Shown here piece after piece: positions 26,217-35,027 of a stretch of DNA of 64,000 nucleotides. Position 1 is the first letter of the stretch, and each line of letters begins with the position of its first letter. Source of the stretch: CAMPJM01 sp964440915 (GTDB lineage: Bacteria; Bacteroidota; Bacteroidia; Cytophagales; Cyclobacteriaceae); assembly GCA_964440915.1 (NCBI GenBank), contig CAYTTV010000014.1, positions 9,354 through 73,353 on the forward strand. The letters run 5' to 3'. The translations under genes were made by a program, and so were the position numbers. Under the pieces are notes generated by a model, which was not told the DNA's origin, did not search any database, and saw only the letters and a program-made list of their open reading frames with translations.

Positions 26217-26239
26217 AAAGTCCCGAAAGGGACTTTTTT
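26217..26239 (+). terminator. Intrinsic terminator of the cold-shock gene
   Basis: AAAGTCCC-GAAA-GGGACTTT (26217-26236), an 8-bp perfect stem with a stable GNRA tetraloop and a run of six T. Confidence 0.92.
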
Positions 26240-26429
26240 CGTTTGTGAGGTTTCTCAGTTTAGGCTATTAAAATTCAGGGTTCAATGATTAAAGTCATGC
26301 AACTTTTCCCTTGATAATTTCCTATCTCTCCCATTTTCGGTGCTTTTCATTCACAACTCAACATTTAAGACTTACCATTCTTTCTTCACCAACCCTATCC
26401 TAGTGTCTAAAATCTGATATCTGCTTTCC

Positions 26430-27209
26430 CTACAGTCTACTGCCTATTTCACGCATCTTACGCATAGCTTCTTCTAGATCTTCTGGAGTATCTATCCCAA
26501 TACTTTCGATAGTAGTCTCTTTTGTCTTGATCTTATAGCCATTTTCCAGCCATCGCAATTGCTCTAATGCTTCTGCTTTTTCCAAAATAGAAATAGGAAG
26601 TTGCACTATCTCGGCCAAGGTCTCCGTACGGTAACCGTAAATTCCGATATGTTTGTAATATATTCCATGCTTGAGCCACGCCTCTTTTGCCGTACTGCGT
26701 TGGTGAGGCAGCGCTTCCCTGCTGAAGTATAAAGCATACCCATTTTTGTCAAGTACAGCTTTCACCACGTTCGGGTTGTGCAGTGTGGTAGGATTGTCTA
26801 TCTGTTTTACCAAGGTAGCCAATCCTACTTCTCTGGAAAAGCAAGAAGCCAATAAGTCTATTTGTTCGGGCGCAATGAAAGGCTCATCTCCTTGGATGTT
26901 GATGACATAATCAAATTGTTCTCTCTCTTGAGAAAGGGCTTCATAGCACCTATCTGTCCCGCTTTGGTGATCCTCTCGGGTCATGCAAACATTGCCGCCA
27001 AACTGCTTTACATGTTCATGTATCTTTTCATGATCAGTGGCAATGACTACTTTGTGCAGCGATTTTGAAGCAACCGCCTTTTCGTATACCCTTTGAATCA
27101 TGGATTTTCCAGAAATGTCTGCCAATGGTTTTGCAGGAAATCTTGTGGAGGCATAGCGCGCAGGTATAATGCCCAGTATTTTAAATTCACGCATATTTGA
27201 TTTGGCCAT
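26430..27209 (-). CDS. kdsB: 3-deoxy-manno-octulosonate cytidylyltransferase
   Basis: A 259-residue cytidylyltransferase that activates Kdo as CMP-Kdo for lipopolysaccharide core synthesis. Landmarks: IIPARYASTRFPAKPL near the N-terminus, TDHEKIHEHV, EDHQSGTDR, NIQGDEPFI and a GIDTPEDLEE tail. The ATG at 27209 follows the nfeD stop codon with no gap; an ATG at 27194 (MREFKILG) would fit the family start equally well. The pairing with nfeD suggests coupled translation. Confidence 0.94.
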   Translation of the reverse strand: MAKSNMREFKILGIIPARYASTRFPAKPLADISGKSMIQRVYEKAVASKSLHKVVIATDHEKIHEHVKQFGGNVCMTREDHQSGTDRCYEALSQEREQFDYVINIQGDEPFIAPEQIDLLASCFSREVGLATLVKQIDNPTTLHNPNVVKAVLDKNGYALYFSREALPHQRSTAKEAWLKHGIYYKHIGIYGYRTETLAEIVQLPISILEKAEALEQLRWLENGYKIKTKETTIESIGIDTPEDLEEAMRKMREIGSRL

Positions 27210-28562
27210 TTAAGATTGAGCTTCTTTTACTTTCAGGGAAGTGCCACTTTCCTCTATCACTATAATGGCTGTCCCGGCTTCGATATAGTTCCCTCGCGTA
27301 TAGGCATCATATATCTCATGATCTATTATGACCTTTCCGCTAGGTCGCAAGACTGTATAGGCTAGCCCTGTTTTCCCTAGCAAGGACTTTTGCTGAAAAT
27401 TGGAAGTATATCCTTCATTTCTTCCAAAAGTGTCTTGCAAGGCAACTCGCTTAAAAGCCTTTGAGTTGGTGAACCTAAATCCACCATAGAAAATCAGCAC
27501 CACTCCTCCTACCATGCCCAAGCCAACGGCTGCTACGGCATTGAATATTCTTTCGTCTGCCACAAAGGAAAAATCAAACATGTCATTGTCCAGCATGGCA
27601 AGGATTAGGCCTCCTACCATTAGGGTGATCCCACTGATTCCCGCTACGCCAAAACCTGGTATTACAAAAATCTCCACCATCAGCAGTCCAACACCTAAAA
27701 AGAAAATGATGATTTCCCAGTTTTCTGCCAGTCCATTGAGATAGTATGGCGTGAAATATAAGAGCAGTGCAATAAAAGCAGCGAGTAATGGAAACCCTAC
27801 TCCTGGCGTTTGTAGTTCAAAATATATTCCACCAATAATGATCAGGATAAGGATTCCGCTTACAAATGGATTTAAAAACAAGGCAATTGTTTTTTCGGCA
27901 CCGCTAAGTTCGAAATGCGATATCGTGTAATCAATGAGCCCATTCCGCTTTAGCAATTCCTCTATGTTGTTTACCTGGGCTTCACAAAACCCATGCTTAA
28001 TGGCTTCAGTAGTGGAAAAGGTGATGACTTGTCCGATGGGCGTAATGCCTTCTATTTCCAGCTGATCATCTACCATGGCTTCTGCGATATACGGGTCCCT
28101 GCCCTGAGCCTCTGCTGTAGAGCGCATGATCGATCGCATATAGGATTGGTACTTGTCGGGTGCTGCCTGACCGTCAGCCGTAACCACTGTTGCAGCGCCT
28201 ATGCTGGCGCCAGGTGCCATATATATGCTGTCGCAGGCGATGGAGATAAGGGCTCCCGCAGAGGCAGCATCTTTATTGATAAACACCCAGACCGGCTTCG
28301 GAAAGTTGAGAATGGCTGTCCTGATGTCGTCGGCATCTGTCAAGGCACCGCCATAAGTATCCAACTCAAGGATTACGTAATCGGCCTCAATTTCCTTTGC
28401 ATGTTGCAAGGCCAATTCTACATAGCGATTTGTTCGCGGATCTATATCTGCCTTTATTTCCATTACCATGACAAGTGGCTGAGCGGCAGCATAGCCAGTT
28501 TGATAAAAGAGGAAAGCATTGATGAAAAATAGAAAGGCATAAAATCTGTATATCATTCGCAT
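27210..28562 (-). CDS. nfeD: NfeD family membrane serine protease (long form)
   Basis: A 450-residue membrane protein. After a signal segment, a ClpP-class domain shows LDTYGGALTDAD (67-78) and the catalytic Ser in DAASAGALIS (Ser101), then four or so TM segments (about 225-345), and a C-terminal OB-fold NfeD domain (LLGKTGLAYTVLRPSGKV onward). Long NfeD proteins usually cut the C-terminus of partner SPFH proteins (stomatin type). Here the neighbour is kdsB, and the only SPFH gene seen is 23 kb away. It is the first gene of an nfeD-kdsB pair. Confidence 0.9.
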   Translation of the reverse strand: MRMIYRFYAFLFFINAFLFYQTGYAAAQPLVMVMEIKADIDPRTNRYVELALQHAKEIEADYVILELDTYGGALTDADDIRTAILNFPKPVWVFINKDAASAGALISIACDSIYMAPGASIGAATVVTADGQAAPDKYQSYMRSIMRSTAEAQGRDPYIAEAMVDDQLEIEGITPIGQVITFSTTEAIKHGFCEAQVNNIEELLKRNGLIDYTISHFELSGAEKTIALFLNPFVSGILILIIIGGIYFELQTPGVGFPLLAAFIALLLYFTPYYLNGLAENWEIIIFFLGVGLLMVEIFVIPGFGVAGISGITLMVGGLILAMLDNDMFDFSFVADERIFNAVAAVGLGMVGGVVLIFYGGFRFTNSKAFKRVALQDTFGRNEGYTSNFQQKSLLGKTGLAYTVLRPSGKVIIDHEIYDAYTRGNYIEAGTAIIVIEESGTSLKVKEAQS

Positions 28563-28990
28563 GTTTTTGAAAACCTAGATTGAAATGTCAATTGCGACAC
28601 AAATTAGCCAAAAATAATCATGTGAACTTCATGAACCGATAAGTTTTATCTATTCTGAACCTAGAGAAAACCAAAGAGCCGTTGCCAGCTGCAACCATTC
28701 ATACAATAGAAAAAACTAAACGATCGTTAAATCTTATGCCTGTAAGAAGGAACATGGCTAATAAGTCGCCCCTCATGGCCAAAGCTGTATGCTATTCCGA
28801 ATAGATTGGTCATGTAAATTTTTATGCGGAGATGGTAAGGGATGATTACGCCCCCACAAAGCAACGCTTGATTATGGGCATGATTTGTGCCATATCTTGC
28901 TGAAAATGTTTAATATTGTTGAATATCCACCCATATTTGTTCTATAGAAAATGATTAATATTGCAATACCTTAATAACACACCTCCTTCT
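28563..28990. other. Intergenic region between divergent nfeD and the LysM gene
   Basis: A 428-bp gene-free region. It contains a candidate nfeD -7 element at 28609-28616 and, near 28950, TAATATTG, one base off TAnnTTTG, which could serve the LysM gene. I see no RNA gene, repeat or open frame of interest in the rest. Confidence 0.6.
28609..28616 (-). promoter_or_regulatory. Candidate -7 element for nfeD-kdsB
   Basis: TATTTTTG on the minus strand, 47 bases before the nfeD start; no clear -33 element. Confidence 0.35.
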
Positions 28991-30103
28991 ATGAAAAAGC
29001 ATTTAATACTTTTAACATTCTTAATCGGTATAGTAGGCTCGGGCAATACGCTTGCCTTAGGATCTGCTTATATTTTGGAAGATTCAATTGGGGTGGAGAA
29101 GGTCGGAGATAATGTATTTATATTGCATAAAGTCGAGGCTAAAGAGACTTTGTATTCATTGTCGAGGAGATACCAAACGGCGATCAATGATATCATTCGC
29201 TACAACCCAGAGGCAGAGTCGGGCCTAAAAGTTGGCACAGTATTGAAAATCCCCCATAAGAACAAAACACAACCATCAGCTAGCGTGAGCCATGTGGTAG
29301 AAGCCTCTCAAACCTTGTTTTCTATTTCAAGAATTTACGACGTGTCGGTAGAGAACATAAGAAAATGGAACAACTTACCCAGCAATGATCTAAATGTAGG
29401 TCAAACTTTGGTGATCTATCGGGAAGCGCAAGACCAAACTGAAACAAAAGTCCCAAGGGCTACAAGCAATGTTGCCATCCCTACTAGGGAAGAAGGGGTT
29501 CAAATGACAGAATCAGGAAAAATTGTGCACAAAGTTATTCCTTCACAGACCTTATACGCTATTTCGCAATTATATGGGGTTTCAGTAGATGAAATAAAAC
29601 AATGGAACAACTTGAAAGATAATACCTTGGAGGTGGGAAAGTTGTTAATCATCAAGGCAGATAGTACACCTCACCCCCACAAAAGTATCGAACAGCCCAG
29701 GGAAAAAATAGATGTTGTAGAGCAGGAAAAGATCGTAAGGTTAGACAATCAGGTTGAAAACGATCCTAAACCGAGCAATGAACGTGAAGAAGCGAAGAGA
29801 CCGGAAACTAGAAAGGAGAATTCCAGTGGCTTTAAGAAGGTAGTGGAGCTGGGGTTGGCAGAGAAAATAGAAAGCAATACCGACACTAAGAAATACGTGG
29901 CACTGCACAGAACGGCACCGATTGGCACTATCATGCAAGTAACCAATGAAATGAACAACCAAAATGTTTTTGTGCGAGTAATCGGAAAGCTTCCTGCCAC
30001 GGGGGCCAACGAAAAGGTTTTGATAAAGCTGTCAAAGCCTGCTTTTGAAAGGCTTGGAGCAGTAAATGATCGTTTTCCAGCCGAAATTTCTTATGTGCCT
30101 TAG
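28991..30103 (+). CDS. Triple-LysM protein with C-terminal RlpA-like double-psi barrel
   Basis: A 370-residue exported protein from ATG 28991 (signal peptide MKKHLILLTFLIGIVGSG...); an upstream in-frame start at 28961 would add ten residues. Three LysM domains begin at HKVEAKETLYSLSRRY, HVVEASQTLFSISRIY and HKVIPSQTLYAISQLY, each about 45 residues and ending in a VGxxLxI strand. A charged linker follows, then about 90 residues like an RlpA double-psi beta-barrel (LHRTAPIGTIMQVTNEMN ... KLSKPAFERLGA). It probably binds peptidoglycan in the periplasm. The barrel's catalytic Asp of true RlpA is not obvious, so enzymatic activity is doubtful. Confidence 0.8.
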   Translation: MKKHLILLTFLIGIVGSGNTLALGSAYILEDSIGVEKVGDNVFILHKVEAKETLYSLSRRYQTAINDIIRYNPEAESGLKVGTVLKIPHKNKTQPSASVSHVVEASQTLFSISRIYDVSVENIRKWNNLPSNDLNVGQTLVIYREAQDQTETKVPRATSNVAIPTREEGVQMTESGKIVHKVIPSQTLYAISQLYGVSVDEIKQWNNLKDNTLEVGKLLIIKADSTPHPHKSIEQPREKIDVVEQEKIVRLDNQVENDPKPSNEREEAKRPETRKENSSGFKKVVELGLAEKIESNTDTKKYVALHRTAPIGTIMQVTNEMNNQNVFVRVIGKLPATGANEKVLIKLSKPAFERLGAVNDRFPAEISYVP

Positions 30104-30224
30104 ACGAATGTGTGGGCAGTTTCCTTGTTTTGTTGTCAACTTTTTCGGTCATTGAGAACTAATAATACAAAAAATTCATTTGACATAGGGGACTACAGTC
30201 CTTGTAGTACATCAAAAGCATTTT

Positions 30225-30818
30225 ATGCCTAAGGATCATTCATTTACTTCAGAAGGAAGTACAGTTGCAAAATTCGTTTGGAACGTACTCTTTATTCTTT
30301 TTTATCCGCTTATCACAACTTTCTCTTTGTTGTTTGTTGGCGTATTATATGTGTTTTCTCTTCTTTCCAAGATTATCTCCCGGTTTTCAGCGAGTATAGA
30401 CAAGGGCATCGAGTTGAAAAAACCTGAATGGGAAAACTTTAATCAAGTAAGAGGACATAGGTTTGAAAAGCTTTTTGTAGATGAGGTCATGTTTGGACCT
30501 GCTTATTATAAAGTCAGATCTTTTCCGCAAAGCCAGTCATTAGAAGGCAAACTGTTTGGTGATTTTATTTATCCTTTTGCTTCTGGCGTACTGCTACAGC
30601 AGTGGAATACCATCAACGTTACGGAGATACCTGATTTTCAACTGGTCTATTTCGATCTTGAGACAGGCAATCTGAAGGATATTGCAAGGATCAAGTCTTT
30701 TTCTTGGAATATAAGCGATGAAACTGATGATGCTTTAACCCTCAAATGGTTTACAGGAACCGAAGGCGGCGATGTTATTGTAAGGAAAGAGGATGTTCGT
30801 AATGAACTAATTCGGTAG
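30225..30818 (+). CDS. Unknown membrane-anchored protein
   Basis: A 197-residue protein with one long or two short hydrophobic segments at about 18-50, followed by a soluble domain of about 140 residues rich in aromatic residues and Asp/Glu (FGPAYYKVRSF, WFTGTEGGDV). I do not recognise it. It stands alone on the plus strand between the LysM gene and the TIGR02757 gene, with no terminator evident on either side. Confidence 0.6.
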   Translation: MPKDHSFTSEGSTVAKFVWNVLFILFYPLITTFSLLFVGVLYVFSLLSKIISRFSASIDKGIELKKPEWENFNQVRGHRFEKLFVDEVMFGPAYYKVRSFPQSQSLEGKLFGDFIYPFASGVLLQQWNTINVTEIPDFQLVYFDLETGNLKDIARIKSFSWNISDETDDALTLKWFTGTEGGDVIVRKEDVRNELIR

Positions 30819-30966
30819 TTAGAGGTGACTTTTAACGATGAATTTTGATCCTTTGGATTCTAGCTTCTCTTCCAGATAGCTTTAATTTAGTAGAAAAATA
30901 CCCGCATTTATTGCTTTAAGAATTGCCCTGTCATAGAGCATTCTAAACTTGTGACTTCAATATTCC

Positions 30967-31725
30967 ATGCACGATAAATTAAAAGATTTTCTGGACGAAA
31001 AATATTGGCAATATAATCGTCCGGTCTTTATTGAAGATGATCCCATTTCGATACCTCATCAATATCAACGGCTTCAAGATGTTGAGATTTCAGGATTTTG
31101 GGCGGCAGTGCTTGCTTGGGGACAGAGAAAGACTATCATTAATAAATGTAATGAATTGTTCCAGTTGATGGACAATGCTCCGTACGATTTTGTCATCAAC
31201 CATCAAGAAAGCGACCTCAAAGCATTTCTCCACTTCAAGCATAGGACATTTAACGCTACGGATACGCTTTATTTCTTAAAGTTCTTCCAGACATTCTATC
31301 AGGAGCACACTTCTTTGGAAGAAGCCTTTCTTACTTCAGAAAATGATATAGAACAAGGGCTTATCAATTTCCACAACTTGTTTTTTTCTTTGGAGGATTA
31401 TCCAGAACGTACAAGAAAGCACATTGCCACGCCTGCAAGAAAATCTGCTTGTAAACGTATCAACATGTTTTTACGATGGATGGTAAGAAAAGATGACCGT
31501 GGTGTTGACTTTGGCTTATGGAAAAACATCAAGCCTGCTCAACTCATCTGCCCTTGCGACGTGCACGTAGACAGAGTAGCACGAAAGCTGGGCCTGATCA
31601 CCCGAAAACAAACCGATTGGCTTATGGCAAAAGAGCTGACAGCCAACCTGCAATTGTTAGATCCCGAAGACCCCGTTAAGTACGACTTTGCCTTGTTTGG
31701 ATTGGGGGTATATGAAAAATTCTAA
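30967..31725 (+). CDS. TIGR02757 (DUF2400) family protein
   Basis: A 252-residue protein matching the TIGR02757 family: ISGFWAAVLAWGQRKTIINK near 40-60, FKHRTFNATDTLYFLKF, CKRINMFLRWMVRKDDRGVD and a CPCDVHVDRVARKLGL motif near 194. The last half resembles helix-hairpin-helix DNA glycosylase-like folds, as noted for this family. Function is unproven. It is convergent with pyrE (15 bases between stops). Confidence 0.82.
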   Translation: MHDKLKDFLDEKYWQYNRPVFIEDDPISIPHQYQRLQDVEISGFWAAVLAWGQRKTIINKCNELFQLMDNAPYDFVINHQESDLKAFLHFKHRTFNATDTLYFLKFFQTFYQEHTSLEEAFLTSENDIEQGLINFHNLFFSLEDYPERTRKHIATPARKSACKRINMFLRWMVRKDDRGVDFGLWKNIKPAQLICPCDVHVDRVARKLGLITRKQTDWLMAKELTANLQLLDPEDPVKYDFALFGLGVYEKF

Positions 31726-31740
31726 CAACGTTTAATTGGT

Positions 31741-32397
31741 TTAAAGTCCTGTCCAGTTTTGGGGATCCTGGCGCCAAGCATTTAAAATGGGGACTTGTTC
31801 TGCGTTTATTGTTCCTTTTTGCTGGGCATGTTGTAATAGTGCACTATAATCGCTCAGCACCACTAAGGGTACGCCAGCCTCCTCAAAGTGCTGGTCAGCC
31901 ACAGGAAATCCGTAAGTAAATATGGCAACCATGCCTAGAACCTCCGCTCCAGCAGCTCTAAGGGCATTCACCGCCGATAACGAGCTGCCACCGGTAGAAA
32001 CCAAATCTTCCACTACTACTACTTTTTGACCTTTTTCAATCTTGCCCTCAATCAGGTTTTCCATGCCATGCCCCTTAGGTTTAGATCGTACATATAAAAA
32101 AGGCAAATTCAAGCGATCGGCCACTAATGCCCCTTGCGGAATGCCTGCCGTAGCTACACCAGCTATGGCTTCTGTTCCCGCATATCGGCTGGTGATTGCG
32201 TCTGCAAGGTGCTCCTTGATAAGGCTGCGAATGTCGGGGAATGAAAGGGAAAGACGATTGTCACAATATATCGGAGATTTCCAGCCAGAGCTCCATGTAA
32301 AAGGATGTTCATGGTTTAGTTTTATGGCTTTGATGGCCAATAAGCTCTCTGCAACTTTTTTGGCAATTGGCTGCTTATAGATAGAATAAGTGTTCAT
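31741..32397 (-). CDS. pyrE: Orotate phosphoribosyltransferase
   Basis: A 218-residue type I PRTase from MNTYSIYK (32397). It joins orotate and PRPP to give OMP, step five of pyrimidine synthesis. Evidence: FTWSSGWKSPIYCDNR for orotate/PRPP contacts, AGVATAGIPQGALVADRL, and the PRPP motif VVVVEDLVSTGGSSL. It is divergent from the Nudix gene. With the non-catalytic dihydroorotase 19 kb away, it is the only other pyrimidine gene here. Confidence 0.94.
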   Translation of the reverse strand: MNTYSIYKQPIAKKVAESLLAIKAIKLNHEHPFTWSSGWKSPIYCDNRLSLSFPDIRSLIKEHLADAITSRYAGTEAIAGVATAGIPQGALVADRLNLPFLYVRSKPKGHGMENLIEGKIEKGQKVVVVEDLVSTGGSSLSAVNALRAAGAEVLGMVAIFTYGFPVADQHFEEAGVPLVVLSDYSALLQHAQQKGTINAEQVPILNAWRQDPQNWTGL

Positions 32398-32517
32398 GCT
32401 GCGAAAATACAATATTATTTTTTCTTAAAAATTCATAAAGGATATTTGTTAGGATATAATAATTCTTTTCATTTGTAAACATTAATGGTATTTAATAGGG
32501 GACGTAAGGAGAAGCTG

Positions 32518-33201
32518 ATGAAAATATTTATCAATGATATTCCTGTCAATATCATAAGAGCTAACGAGCCGATTGACTTGGGTCATTATGAAGAGATCGT
32601 TGAGGGGAGGGAGTTGGCGTATGTCGAGGATCTAAAATTGAAGGATGATGTGCTGATAAGGCAGGCTTCAACCGACCAGATCGACAAGTTGCTGAAGTAC
32701 ATGAAAGCCAAAAAACTGAAAAAGCTGGACAGCATTACCGTCACGGTAAATGACCATAAATCGGTGAAGCATTTCGTTAAAAGCAAATTTAAGATCATAG
32801 AGGCAGCAGGAGGTATTGTTAGGAAAGATGACAAAGTGCTGCTCATTTACCGGTTAGGAGTCTGGGACTTACCTAAAGGGAAGCTCGAAAAGAAAGAAGC
32901 GGTCATAGATGGCGCGGTCCGGGAAGTGGAGGAAGAGTGCAATATAGAGGTAAGGGCAGGTGAAAAAATATGCTCTACTTGGCATACCTACACGCACAAT
33001 GGTAAAAGGGTGCTCAAAAAGACTACTTGGTATGCCATGGACTGTCTAGAAGATAAGAAAATGAAGCCACAGGCAGAAGAAGATATCGAGGAGGTAAGAT
33101 GGATGAATCCTAGAGAGGTGCGTTTGGCCTTGCATAATTCATATCCTTCTATTCGGTATGTTTTCAAGAGATACTATGAGTTGCATGCAGTGGAGCATTA
33201 G
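32518..33201 (+). CDS. Nudix hydrolase with unknown N-terminal domain
   Basis: A 227-residue protein starting at ATG 32518, preceded by AAGGAGAAGCTG, one of the better ribosome sites here; a start at 32485 is less likely. Residues about 95-215 form a Nudix domain: GKLEKKE then the REVEEEC half of the Nudix box, with Cys where Gly is usual. The first 90 residues (KIFINDIPVNII...) are a separate uncharacterised alpha/beta region. It would hydrolyse a nucleoside diphosphate-linked compound; the substrate is unknown. It is convergent with the 33213 gene. Confidence 0.85.
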   Translation: MKIFINDIPVNIIRANEPIDLGHYEEIVEGRELAYVEDLKLKDDVLIRQASTDQIDKLLKYMKAKKLKKLDSITVTVNDHKSVKHFVKSKFKIIEAAGGIVRKDDKVLLIYRLGVWDLPKGKLEKKEAVIDGAVREVEEECNIEVRAGEKICSTWHTYTHNGKRVLKKTTWYAMDCLEDKKMKPQAEEDIEEVRWMNPREVRLALHNSYPSIRYVFKRYYELHAVEH

Positions 33202-33212
33202 AGCCACTTTAA

Positions 33213-34784
33213 CTAATAATCCACAGCAGCTTCCGTGCTTAAAGTTTGCATAGCTTTTTCCTTTATGATAAGTTGAATGGGCTTCTTGTGGATTTTTGAT
33301 TCCAGCCAAGAGATAATGTCAAAATACATAAAGGGCCTTTTCTCGTAAATATTATTTTCCAATGGAAGCAATTGCATTCGGAGAGATTCAAATTGTGACA
33401 TCAGTTGATCTTGTGTCGTTCCCCCACCCAATTTTTTTAGAAAAATTAATATATAACGTTGGAAAGTCTGCATGTCACCTTTCTTTAATAGAAAACGATA
33501 GGTCGACCTGATATAATAATCGATAACATCAATATTGCCCAATTCATAATGACAAATAAGATTCACAATGCGGGCAAAGCTGTGAATGTCTTCCCTGAGT
33601 TCGCCTTCCTGTGTGTTGATTATCTTGTTCAGGTGCACGATGGCTTCACTGTAATTGTCATTGCCAAAGTACAGGCATGCCGTCTTGTAATAGAGAATAA
33701 TGCGTGAGTGGTTGTCAAGTTGGTTTGCAAACACTTCTAGTTTAGGTTTTATGCGGTTCATTAAGGCCACGCCATGTACAAAGTCGCCCAACATAAAGTA
33801 GCGGTTAAATTCATGAACATAACTGTATTTCATCAACTTCAAGCGAATGTTTTCATTAAGTGAAACGCCGGGCACAAACCTGACTGCCTTCAGTTTTTTG
33901 CTGGTAGCAATGAACTCATAATACTTCAGCAATTTAAATTGCGCTATCATGAGGTTATTGATGCCGTTAATGTACATCTCCAGCCTTGTAGGAATAAGTT
34001 CTGGGTATTTATCAAATAGCATTACCCATTCCTTTGCATAATGGTACCCTTTCTCAAAATCCTGTATCATGGAATAATAACCCACGAGCAAGTGGTAGAG
34101 ATTCAGTTTTTCGTTGAAAGAAAGGGTTTCCTCGTTTACGGTGGGCAGACTGGCTTTCACAATATTGACCACCTTGGTGTAGTCGGACTTGTTGCGGATA
34201 AAACCGCCTTTTTTATAAAGAGAGTTGAGCCTCACTGAAAGGTTGGTAAAGGTGTTGATATTGTTGATCCGATTGTTTACATCCTGCACCTCCTCGATAA
34301 TCCTGTTTACCCTTTTTTCATTGTCGCGCCCTACAGTTTGGGAGAGCACGCTTTTCTCCCATTTCAGAATTTCTAATAGCAATTCTAGATTGTCTATCTT
34401 CGCTGCCATTTTTTTGGCTTTTTGCAGTATGCGTACGCACTGCTCGTACAGGCTCTTGTTCAACAGCATCTGCGCATAATCGATCAACTCCCGTATTTGT
34501 ATTTCCACAACGGCTGCTTGATTGTATAGGCGCATGCTCTGTAAAATCTTAAAATATAGGTGCGCCTTCATGTTGGATAGTTGGGCGGGTTTTAAAGATG
34601 GCTCCTTCTCCAGTATTTGTTTTTCATCTAGATCATCTTGTTGCTCCATCAACTCAAACAAGCGGAAGTATTTTTTAGGTGTATTACCCCCCGTGCTATC
34701 TACATAGAGTTTAAAATAGCGTTTTTCACTCCGGCTTAAAGACTTAATCAGGTTGAAGAGATCGTCGGATTTTGATTTGGCCAT
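33213..34784 (-). CDS. Conserved helical-repeat (TPR-like) protein of unknown function
   Basis: A 523-residue all-helical cytoplasmic protein. The start is SKSDDLFNLIKSLSRSEKRYFKLYVDS, an opening I associate with a Bacteroidota family of unknown role, and the body is a series of paired helices (for example HYAKEWVMLFDKYPEL and IVHLNKIINTQEGE), like TPR arrays, which act in protein-protein contacts. There is no signal or membrane segment. It is divergent from the leuA operon and shares its upstream region. Confidence 0.6.
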   Translation of the reverse strand: MAKSKSDDLFNLIKSLSRSEKRYFKLYVDSTGGNTPKKYFRLFELMEQQDDLDEKQILEKEPSLKPAQLSNMKAHLYFKILQSMRLYNQAAVVEIQIRELIDYAQMLLNKSLYEQCVRILQKAKKMAAKIDNLELLLEILKWEKSVLSQTVGRDNEKRVNRIIEEVQDVNNRINNINTFTNLSVRLNSLYKKGGFIRNKSDYTKVVNIVKASLPTVNEETLSFNEKLNLYHLLVGYYSMIQDFEKGYHYAKEWVMLFDKYPELIPTRLEMYINGINNLMIAQFKLLKYYEFIATSKKLKAVRFVPGVSLNENIRLKLMKYSYVHEFNRYFMLGDFVHGVALMNRIKPKLEVFANQLDNHSRIILYYKTACLYFGNDNYSEAIVHLNKIINTQEGELREDIHSFARIVNLICHYELGNIDVIDYYIRSTYRFLLKKGDMQTFQRYILIFLKKLGGGTTQDQLMSQFESLRMQLLPLENNIYEKRPFMYFDIISWLESKIHKKPIQLIIKEKAMQTLSTEAAVDY

Positions 34785-34840
34785 CGTAGAGTATTTTGTT
34801 TATTATGCTTATATGTTCGCGTATAAGCATAATTTATCGG

Positions 34841-34848
34841 TATATTTG
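34841..34848 (+). promoter_or_regulatory. Candidate -7 element of the leuA-ilv operon
   Basis: TATATTTG is a perfect TAnnTTTG. It would give a leader of about 170 bases before leuA. A -33 element at ideal spacing is not clear. Confidence 0.45.
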
Positions 34849-34943
34849 TAAGTTAGGAATCGTAAATATACATCATTTAGGTATTTATTTGGGGGACTTA
34901 ACTGATAACTTTGGATATGCAATAGAATATATCCTGTGGCGAC

Positions 34944-34991
34944 GGAGCAAAAAGCTCTCCCTTATGGGGTGCTGCTGAGAGCTTATGGGCC
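34944..34991 (+). promoter_or_regulatory. Structured leader of leuA-ilv operon: competing hairpins
   Basis: GAGC (34945-34948) pairs with GCTC (34954-34957) over a loop of five A. The same GCTC also belongs to AAGCTCTC (34952-34959), which pairs perfectly with GAGAGCTT (34977-34984). The two hairpins cannot form at once. An Ile/Leu-rich open frame (34796-34978) runs into the second hairpin and stops at its 3' arm. This could be an attenuator, but no T-run follows. Confidence 0.4.
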
Positions 34992-35027
34992 TAAAAATAT
35001 ACTTAGCTTTAAAAATAAGGAGAAAGA

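Noticed and set aside
27993..28532. Plus-strand ORF of 179 codons opposite nfeD
   Set aside because: Antisense shadow of a clear nfeD; no family, no promoter, Cys- and Tyr-rich.
34961..34991. TPP (THI-box) riboswitch before leuA, from GGGGTGC and CTGAGA
   Set aside because: The P3 stem is missing and no CCTGATCTGG...GGGAA half follows; leuA is not a thiamine gene. The bases fit the hairpin pairing with GAGAGCTT instead.
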